Shown here in pieces: positions 15,392-23,335 of a DNA stretch of 64,000 nt (position 1 is its first letter; every line of letters begins with the position of its first letter). The translations under genes were made by a program, and so were the position numbers. The stretch is from Pedococcus bigeumensis. Lineage in GTDB: Bacteria; Actinomycetota; Actinomycetes; Actinomycetales; Dermatophilaceae. The stretch covers positions 248,001 through 312,000 of the forward strand of contig NZ_RCZM01000003.1 in NCBI RefSeq assembly GCF_006438965.1, written 5' to 3'. The notes beneath the pieces were generated by a model. The model was given only the letters and a program-made list of their open reading frames with translations. It was not told where the DNA came from and made no database searches.

Positions 15392-16672
15392 TCAGGCCGC
15401 TGATTCGAGGGTGACTCGGTAGCCGAGGGCCTCGAGCTGTCGGACGTGGTTGCGTTTCCTGGTCTCGGTGTTGACGGTGCGGGCGTAGTGATCAGCGCCG
15501 AGGTCGTGAAAGTGGGTCTGCGGTTCGGAGAGCAGGTGCCAGATGATGACCAGCATGGAGCGACCGACCGCGACGATCGCCTTTTTCTTACCGCGACGTC
15601 GCGCGATCCTGCGGTATCTGTCGCCAAGGAACGTGTCGCTGCGTCCGGCCATCACCGCAGCCTCGCCCAGCACCCTGGCCAGGTAGCGATTCCCGTGTCC
15701 GGTGGACCCGCTGCCCTTGCTCTTGCCGGCCGAGGACGTGATGCCGGGGGAGAACTTGGCCCATGAACACAGGTGGCCGGCGGTCGGGAAGCGGCTCATG
15801 TCCACGCCGATCTCGGCGATGATGATCGCGGCCGCGACAGGCCCGATCCCGGGCATCTCGTCAAGCTGCTGCACCGCCTGGTCGAATGGGGCCAGGTGGG
15901 CCTCGATCTGTGCGTCAAGTAATCCGATGTCCGCATCGATGGCATCGATGCGGCCAAGCATCCGCTGCAGCAGGAACCGGTGGTGCTCACCGAAGCCGCC
16001 CGCAGGTAACCCCGCGAACGCTTCCTCCAGGATCTTGATCTTGGCTCGCATTCGCGCCTTGGCCAGGTCGGCCAGCACCTTGGGATCGCGCTCCCCGGCG
16101 ATCAGCGCAGCCATCATCGCCCGACCCGAGACTCCGAAGATGTCGCTGGCAACCACGGACAGCTTGACGCAGGCGCCCTCCAGCAGCTTCTCGACCCGAT
16201 TCTTCTCGGCGGTGCGAGCCGCGACCAGATCGATGCGGTAGCGCGTCAGGTCTCGCAGCACCCGGATCGGCCGGGGAGGGACGAAGCTGGGTCGCAGCAT
16301 CTGACGCTCGGCGACCTTGCACAACCACACCGCGTCAAGCACATCAGTCTTGGGGCGGCCCGGAAGATGCTTGACGTCACGGGCGTTGACCAGCCACGGG
16401 TCCAGGCCGTGGGCCTCCAGCAGATAGAACACCGGCTTCCAGTAGTCGCTGGTCGCCTCCATCACGACCCGATCGACGCCCAGGTCAAGCAACCGGTTGG
16501 CCAGCTCCGACAGCGAGCGGGTCATCGTCGTATGCGTCGTCACCTCCTGAACCCGCCTCTTCGAACCGCCCGATGCCGGCACCCGCACACAACAAACCAG
16601 CTCCGCCTTGCCGATGTCCAAGGCGGCGACCCGGGCAATGATCTGGTCCTCATCGACCGACGAGGCAAACAC
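15392..16672 (-). CDS. IS110 family transposase
   Basis: 426 residues. The N-terminal RuvC-like domain shows the DEDD pattern: LDIGKAE (Asp19), VVMEATSDYW (Glu72) and RPKTDVLDAVWL (Asp110, Asp113). The C-terminal Tnp2 domain contains MPGIGPVAAAIIIAEIGVDMSRFPTAGHLCSWAKFSPG and the conserved Ser/Gly segment SGSTGHGNRYLARVLGEAA. IS110 recombinases insert without classical inverted repeats and are guided by an RNA from the element's non-coding end. The gene is intact and lies in the transposon cargo, transcribed leftward. Confidence 0.92.
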   Translation of the reverse strand: MFASSVDEDQIIARVAALDIGKAELVCCVRVPASGGSKRRVQEVTTHTTMTRSLSELANRLLDLGVDRVVMEATSDYWKPVFYLLEAHGLDPWLVNARDVKHLPGRPKTDVLDAVWLCKVAERQMLRPSFVPPRPIRVLRDLTRYRIDLVAARTAEKNRVEKLLEGACVKLSVVASDIFGVSGRAMMAALIAGERDPKVLADLAKARMRAKIKILEEAFAGLPAGGFGEHHRFLLQRMLGRIDAIDADIGLLDAQIEAHLAPFDQAVQQLDEMPGIGPVAAAIIIAEIGVDMSRFPTAGHLCSWAKFSPGITSSAGKSKGSGSTGHGNRYLARVLGEAAVMAGRSDTFLGDRYRRIARRRGKKKAIVAVGRSMLVIIWHLLSEPQTHFHDLGADHYARTVNTETRKRNHVRQLEALGYRVTLESAA

Positions 16673-17064
16673 CGTTACTCATCTCCGACCTCCACGCGAT
16701 CTGACTTCGATGGCGTGGCCGCCTGAGGAGACCACTCGGCAAAGACTCAGAATCTAGTCCTCGTGCTCGACGTCGCGGCAACAATGAAGGCGCCCGGAAC
16801 GTGACCTCCGCGCCCGGCTAGTAGACGCCCTCAACGGAGCATAGAAGCACGACGTCACCAGACGGCCACAGCCCATTTTCAGCCCGGAACGGGCGCCCCG
16901 GAAGGGGCAACTCGGCTAGTAGCCACATGGGCATGGAACCGTGGGCGTCGATATCACCTGGCAGGCTCGCTCGTTAGCGCCTGATGGGGTGCAGTCCGGG
17001 GTTCGGGTTGATTCTGCGTCGAACTTGACCGATACTAGAATCAAGAAGAGGAGATTTGATTCAG
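16673..17064 (-). other. Non-coding stretch upstream of IS110 transposase; candidate bridge-RNA region
   Basis: About 390 bases with no credible gene, between the transposase start and the XRE gene. In IS110-type elements the RNA that pairs donor and target is made from the non-coding end upstream of the transposase, so this is where it would lie. Exact element ends could not be set by eye. The promoter of the XRE operon should be near 17000-17050, where GAGGAG at 17047-17053 precedes the ATG. Confidence 0.4.
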
Positions 17065-17409
17065 ATGACTGTGGACGCGTTGACCTATGGACCGCGGATT
17101 CGTGCTGCTCGTGAGCGGCGCGGGTTGAAGCAGCGCCCCCTGGCGGTGGCGAGCGGCCTGTCGCAGCCCGTGCTGCACCGACTTGAGGCGGCAGAGCGGA
17201 CCGCGACCGTGCCCGAACTCATCCGGATCGCGGCTGCGCTCGGGACGACCCTGGGCGACCTGACCGGCCACTCCCCGGTCAGGGACCGGCTCGTGTTCGC
17301 GGCGCGAACCAACGATGACGCCGCTGCCGAGGAGATGAAGGAGCGGCTGGCGTACTACCTTGAGATGGACGCCTACTTCGACGAACTCGGCTACTCAGCG
17401 ACCACATGA
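17065..17409 (+). CDS. XRE family HTH regulator (partner of ImmA/IrrE protease)
   Basis: 114 residues. The XRE fold is seen in IRAARERRGLKQRPLAVASGLSQPVLHRLEAAERTATVPELIRIAAALGTTLGDL. The ATG at 17065 is preferred because GAGGAG lies a normal distance upstream; an in-frame TTG at 17056 would be too close. It overlaps the metallopeptidase gene by four bases (ATGA). In such pairs the protease cleaves or inactivates the repressor, or the repressor acts as an antitoxin. Confidence 0.85.
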   Translation: MTVDALTYGPRIRAARERRGLKQRPLAVASGLSQPVLHRLEAAERTATVPELIRIAAALGTTLGDLTGHSPVRDRLVFAARTNDDAAAEEMKERLAYYLEMDAYFDELGYSATT

Positions 17410-18221
17410 TCGGGCCTCAGAGCGAGGCACGTCAGGCCGCGAACCAGTTCCGGGCGACGCAACACCTGGGGGTGGCGCCCATCGCCGACCTGGTGACGGT
17501 CCTTGAAGACGTGTCGGGCGTGCACGTGGCGGTTCTGCCGGTGGCAGGCAACGACCATCACGGCATGCGAGGGGGCGACCCCAACCGGCACGTGACGGTC
17601 CTTGGTGCGGCGGCTACCGCGCACCCGGTGCGCCTGCGGTCGACGCTGGCGCATGAACTGGGCCATCACGTGTTCGGCGACCCCACTCCACTCAAGTGGT
17701 CGGACAAGAGCCCGGAAGAGAACCGGGCGACCGAGTTCGCCAGGCACCTCCTGGTCCCCATTGAAGGACTGGTCGAGTTGCTCGGCGAACCAGGTCAGGT
17801 GGATGTCACCGAGCCGCTGCTGTCGAAGGTGGTCGAACGGTTCGCCGTGTCGCCGCAGATGGCCGCGATCCAGTTGCGCGAAGCAGGCTTCATCAACCGT
17901 GCCGTCGCCGACAAGTACATGAGCGTGTCATCGCGGGCCCTGGCAACCAGGTACGGCTGGACCGCCCTATACCAGCAGTGGTCTGTCGACTCGCAGGTCG
18001 TTCGCCCACCCAGGCAGATCGTCGCGTCCGGGATCAACGCCTTCATCGGTGGCCACGCCACCGTGGAAACCTTGGCGAACCTGCAGGACACCACCACCGA
18101 CGCTGTCCGCGCCAACCTGGACGAGGCTGGCATCGCCCCAGCACCGCCGGAGCCGGTGGAGACGGTTGAGGACACCCTCGACTGGGCAAGTCTGGGCAGC
18201 GAAGACCCCGCGGGTGGCTAG
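17406..18221 (+). CDS. ImmA/IrrE family metallopeptidase
   Basis: 271 residues. The zinc-protease motif HELGHH lies at residues 83-88 in RSTLAHELGHHVFGDP, followed by the downstream Glu in ENRATEFARHLLVP that completes the site. ImmA cleaves phage or ICE repressors and IrrE/DdrO-type enzymes respond to DNA damage. It is translationally coupled to the XRE gene and overlaps the PIN-like gene by eight bases, giving a three-gene module that probably acts as a regulated toxin or defence switch. Confidence 0.88.
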   Translation: MIGPQSEARQAANQFRATQHLGVAPIADLVTVLEDVSGVHVAVLPVAGNDHHGMRGGDPNRHVTVLGAAATAHPVRLRSTLAHELGHHVFGDPTPLKWSDKSPEENRATEFARHLLVPIEGLVELLGEPGQVDVTEPLLSKVVERFAVSPQMAAIQLREAGFINRAVADKYMSVSSRALATRYGWTALYQQWSVDSQVVRPPRQIVASGINAFIGGHATVETLANLQDTTTDAVRANLDEAGIAPAPPEPVETVEDTLDWASLGSEDPAGG

Positions 18222-18861
18222 CCCGCCTCCGTTCATCATCGACGCGGGGCCTGCCTTGAACTTCCTGGCCTCGAACCACGAACGGCTCCTGACGAACGCG
18301 GTTGGTGGGCAACCCATCCATGCCCCTTCGTCCGTCGAGACCGAGGTGTTGCGCAAGGCCCGCAGGGTGCCCAAGTTCAAAGCGGCCGCCGTTCGATGGG
18401 CGAAGATGAAGCCGAACTGGCTGCACGTCCTTCCGGACGACTCGGCAGATCCGGCGCTGATGGACGCGGCGCTCGTGTTGCTGCCCACCTCGCTCGATGT
18501 TCGCCTCGACGAAGGGGACGACCTCGGCGAGACCATGGTTGTCCTGCACGCCTATGTGAAGGCGATGACGGGCCAGACGGTCGTGGTCATCATCGACGAT
18601 CGGGCAGGCCGGGCCTTCGCCCGCAAGACCATGAACGTGGTGATGGAAGCGAAGTCCCATGGGGCACCCTGCGGCGCCATCCACCTGACGTCCACGGTCG
18701 ACATCATTGCCCAGCGACTCAACACCGCGGACATCCCCGATCGCGGGAGTCTTCGGCGCGTGTGGGCGGCCATCTCACCGTTGGACGACGGCCTGCCGAA
18801 CGATGTCCCCGCCGAACTCCTGACGCATGCACGCTGGACACCGACTGCGCCATCCATGTAG
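18214..18861 (+). CDS. PIN-like nuclease domain protein, third gene of XRE/ImmA module
   Basis: 215 residues from GTG 18214 inside the end of the metallopeptidase gene. PIN-type acidic residues are placed as expected: FIIDAGPALNFLA (Asp10), GDDLGETMVVLHAY (Glu106) and VVVIIDDRAGR (Asp128/129). PIN domains are metal-dependent ribonucleases, often toxins. The protein is longer than VapC. Coupling to a repressor and protease suggests that nuclease activity is held in check and released by a signal (inference). Confidence 0.72.
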   Translation: MASPPPFIIDAGPALNFLASNHERLLTNAVGGQPIHAPSSVETEVLRKARRVPKFKAAAVRWAKMKPNWLHVLPDDSADPALMDAALVLLPTSLDVRLDEGDDLGETMVVLHAYVKAMTGQTVVVIIDDRAGRAFARKTMNVVMEAKSHGAPCGAIHLTSTVDIIAQRLNTADIPDRGSLRRVWAAISPLDDGLPNDVPAELLTHARWTPTAPSM

Positions 18862-18900
18862 GGCGCCAGAGGGCCTTGCCAGGGCGCAGTCTGTGCGCCG

Positions 18901-19335
18901 TCACGTCCAGTAGGCGCTCGGGGGATCAACGGCCGGGTCGCTCACCTCGTACCGCCGACGACTGCTGTCGAGGCTGACGATCTTCACGATGCGCTGAGGC
19001 TGCACTTTGTCGAGTTCGGCAACGATCGGATGGATCGCAGCGCAAAGCGCTCCGGACGCTAGACCCAGTCCTTTGAGCCCAGCGGGCACCTCATAGGAGA
19101 TGTGGTGCATGCCGGATCGCTTGATCGCGTCACACTCCGCAGGGACGTTGAACTGGCCTATGTTCTGGGTAACGAAGACACGAAAGCCGCGTCGGGCGGC
19201 GTCCCCGATCAGGGGAACGTCCTTCTTCCCCAGCCAGGCCAACTCGGACACGTGCTTCACCTCGTGGCCCCTCAGGAGGTGCGCGACGAGGCGGATGACC
19301 GGTTGTGGGACGTCCTCGTCGAGCAGGACCTTCAT
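18901..19335 (-). CDS. DUF5615 family PIN-like toxin
   Basis: 144 residues. MKVLLDEDVPQPVIRLVAHLLRGHEVKHVSELAWLGKKDVPLIGDAARRGFRVFVTQNIGQFN shows the DUF5615/Mut7-C pattern: Leu-Asp-Glu-Asp near the start, an Asp-x-x-Leu segment, and a Thr-x-Asn-Ile-x-x-Phe replacing the usual Thr-x-Asp-x-x-Phe. These PIN-like proteins are toxins paired with DUF433 antitoxins. The start overlaps the stop of the upstream antitoxin gene by four bases. Confidence 0.78.
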   Translation of the reverse strand: MKVLLDEDVPQPVIRLVAHLLRGHEVKHVSELAWLGKKDVPLIGDAARRGFRVFVTQNIGQFNVPAECDAIKRSGMHHISYEVPAGLKGLGLASGALCAAIHPIVAELDKVQPQRIVKIVSLDSSRRRYEVSDPAVDPPSAYWT

Positions 19336-19964
19336 GCGCTCTGCGGCTCCGGGAGACCGACGAGTTCAGCCAGATCGAGGGCCCCTCGAATGCCGTCGCG
19401 GGTGACGCTCGGGTACAGGTCGATGATCTCGGCCGCTCCCAGTCCGTCCTGGGCGAGGCTGGCGATCGTGTCGTAGGGGATCCGCGTGCCCGCCACGACT
19501 GGGTAGCCGCCTCGTACCTCGTCGTCGATGGAGAGCCCTCTGGCAGGGGTACGCAGGTCTGGCACCTTCCGACCGTCCGCCGTGGTGAAGGCACGCAAGA
19601 CCTCTTCCATCACCACGCGGATGCCCATGTGCCCAGGACGCTCGACCGTGTCGATGTAGTCCCCGTCCTCGGTGAGCCACACGATGGTTGGTCCTGCCGA
19701 CTTCAACTGATGGGAGGCCAGGTGCAGGTCCGGCGCTACCTGATGCAGGTGGGCGACCGATCGACGCACGCGTTGCAGGGATGTCTCCTTGCGCAGGCGG
19801 ACGCATATCCGCAGGGCAACGACGTCCCGGTAGGAGTACAAAGCGCGCGGAGAGGTCCCGTACTCCGGGGTCAGGAGAGGACCGGTACCGGTGTCGCGTC
19901 GCCAGTAGGCGAGTTGTCGCACGGTGGCGCCGCTGAGCGCCGCCGCCAGCCGAGTCGTGTACAT
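19332..19964 (-). CDS. DUF433 antitoxin with MerR-like N-terminal domain
   Basis: 210 residues; GGAGGAGG precedes ATG 19964. The N-terminus YTTRLAAALSGATVRQLAYWRRDTG...YSYRDVVALRICVRLRKETSLQRVRR is a MerR-like helix-turn-helix. The C-terminus GYPVVAGTRIPYDTIASLAQDGLGAAEIIDLYPSVTRDGIRGALDLAE is a DUF433 domain. DUF433 proteins neutralise DUF5615 toxins, and the DNA-binding part should give autoregulation. The pair forms a type II toxin-antitoxin operon that could stabilise the transposon. Confidence 0.82.
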   Translation of the reverse strand: MYTTRLAAALSGATVRQLAYWRRDTGTGPLLTPEYGTSPRALYSYRDVVALRICVRLRKETSLQRVRRSVAHLHQVAPDLHLASHQLKSAGPTIVWLTEDGDYIDTVERPGHMGIRVVMEEVLRAFTTADGRKVPDLRTPARGLSIDDEVRGGYPVVAGTRIPYDTIASLAQDGLGAAEIIDLYPSVTRDGIRGALDLAELVGLPEPQSA

Positions 19965-20088
19965 GCTGTCCTCCTCCCGTTGCGTCGGAGTATGCCCGCT
20001 CCCGCCGCTCCCACCTGTCATTTTCGGCCGATGCGCGCCTATTCGATACCTCAGAGGCTCGCTGGCTGCCGGGGACCCACCCCTTCGT

Positions 20089-20634
20089 CTACCAGTCATC
20101 GACGACCAGGCGCGCCGCGCTCAGGACTTCGTCGGGGTCGTGCTGGATAACCAGGGCCGGGATGTCGCCGCCAGTCGAACCCTGACGAGAGATGAACCAG
20201 AGGCTCGTGGATACGTCGTCCCAGGCTGCGTCGCGGAACACCGTCAGGACGTCACTGAACCCGGGCCACAACTCTCGGGCGTCGTTGAACTGGAACCTGG
20301 GGTAGGTCAGCCTGCCGTCGACCGGGATGGCGAGGTACCTGTCGAGCCGGAAGTGATGCCCGGTCCCCAGTTCGGGGAGGTTGAGCAGCCCCCAGTCGCG
20401 CCGGATGACGTCGATGGCATCCCGGAGCACCTGATTGCGGTGCCCGGCCGCATGCTCGGGCGGGACGTTGACCCACAACGGTTCGACTCGGACGGAGAAT
20501 CCCTGGGGGTCGTGCGGCTCAACGACCCCGCGCTCGGCACGGACCTCGATCGAGCGTTGCTCGGCCGCGTCGCGGACCACGAACATGCCCTTCAGGAACT
20601 GCTTGTCCCAGACCAGCCACACCACATCAAGCAC
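20089..20634 (-). CDS. Antitoxin-like protein with DUF2384-type (ParS/MbcA) C-terminus
   Basis: 181 residues from GTG 20634, which follows GGGGAGG at good spacing. The C-terminal part YPRFQFNDARELWPGFSDVLTVFRD...STSLWFISRQGSTGGDIPALVIQHDPDEVLSAARL fits the Xre/MbcA/ParS toxin-binding domain seen in RES-type toxin-antitoxin pairs. No RES-domain gene is next to it, so it may be orphaned or serve the adjacent TA operon. The assignment rests on the C-terminal pattern only. Confidence 0.5.
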   Translation of the reverse strand: MLDVVWLVWDKQFLKGMFVVRDAAEQRSIEVRAERGVVEPHDPQGFSVRVEPLWVNVPPEHAAGHRNQVLRDAIDVIRRDWGLLNLPELGTGHHFRLDRYLAIPVDGRLTYPRFQFNDARELWPGFSDVLTVFRDAAWDDVSTSLWFISRQGSTGGDIPALVIQHDPDEVLSAARLVVDDW

Positions 20635-20757
20635 GACTACCTCCCCTTTTCGGGAGGCCCCTCGGTCGACCCGGCCTCGTGCTCGGACGTTATGTGCCAG
20701 CACCGACAAGGGCCACCGGTACCTGCCCGCGAGGCAGAGGGCAGGGCCGCAGTCCAC

Positions 20758-22239
20758 CTACACCGGTGGGGAAGAGGCTTCTCCGATGAGCCACGCGTCG
20801 ACCTTCGCGGCGGTGATCACACCGGCCTGGCCTCGGAGCCAGGCGCGGATGGCACCGCGGTGTTCCGGGTTCTCCTGGGCGTCGCGGACCAGCGCGAACA
20901 GGGCGCGGGTGTCGAGAACCAGCCCGTTGTCGGCGGCGAACACCTCAATGACATCGTCGCGTCCGTGCAGCGGCTCGGGCCGGGTGGACGGGTCTTGGCG
21001 CACCATGTGGTTGGCGATGTACCAGCGGGCGGTCGGGAAGTCGCCGGTTTCCTTGATGAAGAAGCCCGCCCACCGGCTCAGGCTCTGCATGCCGACCTCG
21101 CTGACGCCCTTGGTGAAGCCCTTGGCCTCGCCGAGGGCGATCCAGCCGGGAGCGTCCGGGTCGGTGATCCGGTAGTCCTCCTTGAACTTCCCCGGCTCGG
21201 CTTCACGGTCCATCTCCCTGACCTCGAACCCGATGACCGTCAGCGCCTTCGCGACAGCCTCTTCGAGGGGCGTGCCCTGCTCGGTGAGCAGGGCACGTTC
21301 GAACGCGTTCGCGCGCGCCTTCGCCTCGTCAAGGGCATCACGGTGTTCCTGACGCTGCGCCAGGAGCCGGGCGACATCGGCCTTCAACGTCTGCTCGAAC
21401 TGGTCGAGATCGGCTCGCAGCCGGACCTCCTCGGCCGAGCGCCACTGGTCCGCGTCGTGCCAGTCCGGCAGGGCCGGAAAACGTTCGGGGTCTACGTCGT
21501 GCCACTCACGAAGGGCGGCCACGATCCACGGCAGAAGGTCCGGCAGGTCGCTGGGCAATACCCACACACTGGCCTTGTCGCTGCGTTCGTAACTCCCCGC
21601 CAGGATCAGGTCGTCGGGGCCGAGCAGGAACGGACGGACGGGAACGTCGCCCGCCTTGAAGCCCGGACCGCTGCGCGGTTCCAGGCCGAAGTGGTCCTCG
21701 CGTCGCTTCGCGGCGGGAACAAGGTGCTGCTTCACGAGGTCCTCAAGCGTGTCGCTCAGTCCCTTGACCTCGGTCAGGTGTCGACCCACGACGCGCGTAC
21801 TTGTCATCAGGGCGTAGTCCGGCATGGCCTTTCTGGTTGCGCTCGGCGGCCAGCACTCGACGACCTTGCCGCCGTCCCATGCTGTCTGCACGAGCACGAT
21901 TGACAGGTGAGAGTTGAACTCTTGGCGCCACTTCCACTCCGTGATGTCTGGTGTCTGCCGCCCGTCCCCTTTCTTGGGTGCCTGCGCGATGGTGGCGGGG
22001 TACTCGACGGTGAGGATGCAGTCCCACTCCTTGAGGTTGGCATCCGCCACGTGTCCGACATGCCCGACGGTGGGGAGGATCTCCCCCAGTCGACCCGCGA
22101 GTTCCTTGAACGCGGCACCGATCAGTAGTACACGCGGTCGTTGCTGCTCCGTGAGGGTCCGGCCTCGCTCGACCCGGTTCACGCCCTTCGCGACGGCGTT
22201 CGACTCTTCTGCCTGCGTCTGGTGACCGTCAGAGTTCAT
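20758..22239 (-). CDS. PD-(D/E)XK nuclease-like protein, candidate defence effector
   Basis: 493 residues from ATG 22239, coupled by ATGA to the gene before it. The N-terminal 130 residues form an alpha/beta region (PRVLLIGAAFKELAGRL ... DCILTVEY ... LSIVLVQTAW) resembling a Rossmann or TIR-like sensor fold without clear catalytic residues. Residues about 265-320 are coiled coil. The C-terminal domain has the restriction-fold pattern Glu326 (TPLEEAVAKAL), Asp355 (KEDYRI) and Glu371-Ala-Lys373 (IALGEAKGF). Not recognised as a named system. It sits directly left of the transposition genes, a typical place for defence cargo. Confidence 0.6.
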   Translation of the reverse strand: MNSDGHQTQAEESNAVAKGVNRVERGRTLTEQQRPRVLLIGAAFKELAGRLGEILPTVGHVGHVADANLKEWDCILTVEYPATIAQAPKKGDGRQTPDITEWKWRQEFNSHLSIVLVQTAWDGGKVVECWPPSATRKAMPDYALMTSTRVVGRHLTEVKGLSDTLEDLVKQHLVPAAKRREDHFGLEPRSGPGFKAGDVPVRPFLLGPDDLILAGSYERSDKASVWVLPSDLPDLLPWIVAALREWHDVDPERFPALPDWHDADQWRSAEEVRLRADLDQFEQTLKADVARLLAQRQEHRDALDEAKARANAFERALLTEQGTPLEEAVAKALTVIGFEVREMDREAEPGKFKEDYRITDPDAPGWIALGEAKGFTKGVSEVGMQSLSRWAGFFIKETGDFPTARWYIANHMVRQDPSTRPEPLHGRDDVIEVFAADNGLVLDTRALFALVRDAQENPEHRGAIRAWLRGQAGVITAAKVDAWLIGEASSPPV

Positions 22240-22817
22240 GACTTGGCTCCATCGGTGGGAGGGCGTAGACCCGAAGCCTTGGGCCACAGTGCGTGTCGCA
22301 AGGTGAGGTTGAGGTTCTCCACCTGTTCGAGGACCTCGCCCAGGACCTGGTGGTAGTGCTGGCCGTTGCGGGCGTCGTAGGCCCTGGTCGCCAGGGATGA
22401 GTGTTCGGCCAGCGCGGAGAGCGCCCCTCCGAACTCGTCGCGCAGGGCCCGGACTGTGCGCGCGTCAAGGATGAGGGAACCGTCCTTGCCGTAGATGAAG
22501 CCCGGCCCGATCCAGTGTTCCGCGCTGAGGATGGCGCTCTTGGCTCCCTGCGCATCGACCTGTTTCGCATCGCGAGCCCTGGCCGCGGCCTTGTCGGCGT
22601 CGGTCTTGCACGGGCCGCAGTACGGGCTCTTGCCACGGCTCGCTGGAATCAGGACGTAGCACTTGCAGCAACGCCTGCTGCCGTCCTGCCCCAGGGCTGC
22701 CTTTCCCGGGAGCCCACCCGCCTTCGGGATGACTCCGGGGTAGGCGATCACCATTCCGTCCGCGGCTACGCGGCGCGGTTTTGCCGCCCTGGACCCGCCT
22801 TGTCTCATCGGTTGCAT
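22236..22817 (-). CDS. Zinc-ribbon protein, partner of the nuclease
   Basis: 193 residues. A basic N-terminus is followed by SRRCCKCYVLIPASRGKSPYCGPCKTDADKAAARARDAKQVDAQGAK, a four-Cys zinc ribbon leading into a charged helix. The C-terminal half is predicted mainly helical. The stop overlaps the nuclease start (ATGA), so the two act together. ATG 22817 and in-frame ATG 22808 both lie inside a CATCGGT repeat pair, so its own leader is probably an operator. It is divergent from the transposition operon. Not recognised. Confidence 0.6.
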   Translation of the reverse strand: MQPMRQGGSRAAKPRRVAADGMVIAYPGVIPKAGGLPGKAALGQDGSRRCCKCYVLIPASRGKSPYCGPCKTDADKAAARARDAKQVDAQGAKSAILSAEHWIGPGFIYGKDGSLILDARTVRALRDEFGGALSALAEHSSLATRAYDARNGQHYHQVLGEVLEQVENLNLTLRHALWPKASGLRPPTDGAKS

Positions 22818-23188
22818 CGGTTGTGCGCCTGTGTCCCCTGGGTGCCGAGGGCCGTCCGATCCCGTCCCAAACGACCGATTCGCGAGTCTGGCATACCTTC
22901 TGTCAATCTGCCCGGGTTTCGGGTCATCGGTCTCATCGGTGATCCGGGCGCCCTGTCCGGTCGACCGATTCCATGTTCGTGATCAACACCGAGCGCAGCG
23001 GCCGCACCAGCCGCACCGAGAAGGCCGAGACGGGCCTGGCAGTCGTCCTGCCGTTCCGTCCAAAACGAGCAACCGATGACACCGATGACCGCTGTCGGAC
23101 GGTGCCTGTATTCATGTCGACCACAGGACGGGAGCCCTACCCGGACCGTGCAACCGATGTAACCGATGATCAGTCGGCTCTCATCGGT
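22806..23188. repeat. Four paired CATCGGT/ACCGATG repeats plus one single copy
   Basis: CATCGGT-N2-CATCGGT occurs at 22806-22821 and 22925-22940; the complement ACCGATG-N2-ACCGATG occurs at 23072-23087 and 23153-23168; a single CATCGGT lies at 23182-23188. The 9-bp period would put both half-sites on similar faces of the helix. The region separates the divergent cargo and transposition operons and looks like an array of operators, possibly for the transposon's own HTH protein. Confidence 0.7.
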
Positions 23189-23335
23189 TCCCGGACGGTT
23201 GGGCAGGTCGTCCCGGCGTCACGGATCGAAGCACTCAGGGTCGAGCGTTCCGAGGCGCCGGGGACCACCCCGGCCAGCAAGTCCACGGGAGTCTCGACGG
23301 GTCGAGGCGGGCGCTCCCCCTACCTGGGGGTAATT

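Noticed and set aside
19924-21903. 659-codon plus-strand frame across the nuclease and antitoxin genes
   Set aside because: Composition is typical of antisense translation, and it would run through two genes with clear motifs and ribosome binding sites on the other strand.
22973-23335. N-terminal extension of the TnsA-like nuclease from ATG 22973
   Set aside because: It crosses operator-like repeats on both strands and is low in complexity. A GTG at 23336 gives a compact nuclease domain. Kept as an alternative start, not excluded.
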